Assembly: GCA_002438685.1 (NCBI GenBank)
Contig: DJQG01000045.1
Coordinates: 1-7,492, forward strand
DNA: 7,492 bases
Reading direction: 5' to 3'
DNA from: Ruminococcaceae bacterium UBA6392
Lineage (GTDB): Bacteria; Bacillota; Clostridia; Oscillospirales; Acutalibacteraceae
In this document: one piece after another, positions 6,027-7,492 of the stretch
Layout of the letters: each line of letters starts with the position of its first letter
How positions within the stretch are numbered: position 1 is the stretch's first letter
Notes under the pieces: model-generated
What the model was told of the DNA's origin: nothing
What the model saw: only the letters and a program-made list of their open reading frames with translations
Databases searched by the model: none
Program-made: the position numbers and the translations under genes

Positions 6027-7406
6027 TTATGCTGCATCTTCGTCTTCCGCCGGCGAAGTTGAGCCGAAATCGGGAAGAGTGAACGGAAAACGGCGGGTCG
6101 TGCTCTCCGCCTTGGTGATATCGCTCACCGGCTCGGAAGTATGCTCGTGAGTTACGGGCTCTTCGCTCTCCTCCACGGTGCCGGCATCGGTGTGCGGACG
6201 GGTCGACGCAGAATATGAACCGGAGCCGCTGCTGCCGCTCGGAACTGCGCCCTTTTTCAGCAGGTCGACAGCGGAGACATGGTTATCGCCGATTTTTATA
6301 TTCGTGTCGCCATAAAGGGCGAGCTGAAGCTCACGCGCAACGACGGGATAATCGACAACCCAGACCGAAAGGCGCTGGTTGATTATCTTGCCGTAGTAGG
6401 TATAGAGCTGAGCGGAAGTGTAGTTGCCCTCGCTCGGCATGACTATCTGCTTTATCTCATAATCCATCCAGCCCTGGGAGAGCGCCTGGGTCATGAGGGA
6501 AAGAATCTCGCTGCGCTTGTAGTTCGTCACGACATTGGGCAGGACGATATCGAGCGCGTTGTTGAGCTGACCCGCAGAGGCGTTCTGCGCGCTCTTGATG
6601 AGAGCCATGATAACGGTACGCTGTCTTGCGGTTCTGCCGACATCTCCTTCGTTGTCAACGTGGCGGATACGACTGTAAACCAGAGCCTGGCTGCCGCTGA
6701 GCTTGACGGAATCGCCGGCGCTTATTTTCTTTATCTTCGTTGTGGTGCGGTTGATATAATCCGCCTCATAGGGCTCGATCGGAACGGACACGCCGCCGAG
6801 AGAGTCTATAAGCTTCGGGAAGCTCTTGAAATCGACGCTGATATAGTGGTCAATTTCAATCTTGTAGTTGTTTTCAAGCGTCTCGATAAGCGCCGCGGGA
6901 CCGCCCCAGAAATAGGCGTGGTTCGTCTTGCAGCAGCGCTCGGAGCCGTTGATGTTCATATAGGTATAGCAGTCTCTGAGGAAGGACACGAGCGTTATCG
7001 TCTTGGTCTTTTTGTTGAGCGAGAGCAGGATGATGGCATCCGAGCGTCCGCCCTCCGCCTTTCCGGTCTCGCTGTCGACGCCGAGGAGCAGAACATTGAT
7101 TATGTTCTTGCTCGAATACTTCGCGCCGCCGTTCTTCGCCCACGCGGTTATTAGATTGTCGATGCTCGAAGCGTCGCTGACATCGTACATAGCATCAAAC
7201 TGCTCCTCGGGCGCAAAGGTGCCCTCGGGATCGCCGTTGCTGCCGCGGTCGATGGTAATAAGTCCGAGCTTACTGCCGATATAGATGCCGCCGCCGATTA
7301 TTAAAAGGGCGAGCACCACGCAGACAACGGTAATCGTAATTTTGAGATTGCGTTTGTTGTTGTCCATAAAAAACTGTTTGAATGTTCTTTTTTCTTTCTT
7401 TTCCAT
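6027..7406 (-). CDS. LytR-CpsA-Psr (LCP) family glycopolymer transferase
   Basis: LCP proteins attach teichoic-acid-like or capsular glycopolymers from a polyprenyl-phosphate carrier to peptidoglycan on the outer face of the membrane. This one has 459 residues: a Lys/Arg-rich cytoplasmic N-terminus, one membrane helix (about 21-44), then an outside LCP domain (about 101-275). Its signatures are LLLGVDS (106-112, Asp111), GGRSDAIILLSL (119-130, Arg121 and Asp123), SFLRD (141-145, Arg144 and Asp145), KTNHAY (160-165) with GGP, GGV (204-206), LVYSRIRH (242-249) and GDVGRTARQR (254-263). These match the charged substrate-binding residues known for the family. A region at 276-386 follows, then a Ser/Thr/Glu/Pro-rich tail (about 387-459) that is likely disordered. 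I see no LytR_C domain. ATG 7406 is chosen over the TTG at 7424, which has no SD. The upstream 86 bases hold no promoter I trust. It ends at a strong terminator and is probably monocistronic. Confidence 0.93.
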   Translation of the reverse strand: MEKKEKRTFKQFFMDNNKRNLKITITVVCVVLALLIIGGGIYIGSKLGLITIDRGSNGDPEGTFAPEEQFDAMYDVSDASSIDNLITAWAKNGGAKYSSKNIINVLLLGVDSETGKAEGGRSDAIILLSLNKKTKTITLVSFLRDCYTYMNINGSERCCKTNHAYFWGGPAALIETLENNYKIEIDHYISVDFKSFPKLIDSLGGVSVPIEPYEADYINRTTTKIKKISAGDSVKLSGSQALVYSRIRHVDNEGDVGRTARQRTVIMALIKSAQNASAGQLNNALDIVLPNVVTNYKRSEILSLMTQALSQGWMDYEIKQIVMPSEGNYTSAQLYTYYGKIINQRLSVWVVDYPVVARELQLALYGDTNIKIGDNHVSAVDLLKKGAVPSGSSGSGSYSASTRPHTDAGTVEESEEPVTHEHTSEPVSDITKAESTTRRFPFTLPDFGSTSPAEDEDAA

Positions 7407-7413
7407 AAAGCAG

Positions 7414-7418
7414 CTCAC
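7414..7418 (-). promoter_or_regulatory. Probable weak RBS of the LCP gene
   Basis: GTGAG on the minus strand lies 7 bases before the ATG at 7406. It is a modest Shine-Dalgarno match but better placed than anything before the TTG at 7424. Confidence 0.4.
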
Positions 7419-7492
7419 TTTCAACAGTATACGGCATATTGTATCACTTTTCGCGTCAAAAAGCTATACCAATCCCACAATTTTATTGTTTC

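Noticed and set aside
6279..7154. Plus-strand open frame of 291 codons opposite the LCP gene
   Set aside because: It is antisense to the conserved LCP domain, with no SD and no family features. Long antisense frames are common opposite GC-rich third positions.
7426..7459. Promoter for the LCP gene from TTGACG (7454-7459) with TACAAT (7438-7443) or TATACT (7426-7431)
   Set aside because: The spacers would be 10 or 22 bases, both outside the workable range. No other good pair is seen in the remaining upstream sequence.
7477..7489. Short palindrome ACAAT-TTT-ATTGT at the window edge
   Set aside because: It is AT-only-like, short and cut off by the window end; no function can be argued from what is visible.

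Overview
The window reads as an ordinary, tightly packed bacterial chromosome segment, most likely from a Gram-positive Bacillota of class Clostridia. The grounds are an LCP-family (LytR-CpsA-Psr) wall-glycopolymer transferase, a SpoVB-like lipid-linked polysaccharide flippase, a Bacillota-style thiamine pyrophosphokinase, sigma-A-type promoters and clear Shine-Dalgarno (SD) sites. This placement is inference from protein style; there is no rRNA or other firm taxonomic marker. I see no tRNA, rRNA, CRISPR array, insertion sequence, phage gene or attachment site.

Layout: valS (valyl-tRNA synthetase) fills 29-2668 on the minus strand. Upstream of it, across a 72-base gap with a strong hairpin, is a minus-strand exported alpha/beta hydrolase (2741-3673) that starts with TTG behind a near-consensus promoter. 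A 97-base divergent gap then leads to a plus-strand membrane flippase of the MATE/SpoVB/MurJ superfamily (3771-5354). Its 3' end overlaps the convergent minus-strand thiN-type gene (5286-5924) by 69 bases. A compact terminator-plus-promoter junction (5954-6021) separates thiN from a minus-strand LCP-family gene (6027-7406). The last 86 bases are the LCP gene's upstream region. The first 28 bases, after the valS stop, show nothing I can name. No gap exceeds 300 bases.

Functionally this is a mix of housekeeping (valS, thiN) and cell-envelope genes (flippase, LCP transferase, exported hydrolase). The flippase and the LCP protein could belong to the same broad process: moving lipid-linked glycan precursors across the membrane, then attaching glycopolymers to the wall. 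However, they lie on opposite strands in separate transcription units, so no operon link is claimed. The hydrolase and valS are probably co-transcribed, because I see a good promoter only before the hydrolase.

I did not find a convincing new biological system. The items most worth checking are an 8-base complement between the valS ribosome-binding region and the loop of its leader hairpin, the codon-aligned convergent overlap of the flippase and thiN genes, and an inverted repeat spanning the -35 box of the hydrolase promoter. Four start codons deserve care. The hydrolase uses TTG. The flippase, thiN and LCP genes are better started at internal ATGs (3771, 5924, 7406) than at upstream TTGs.
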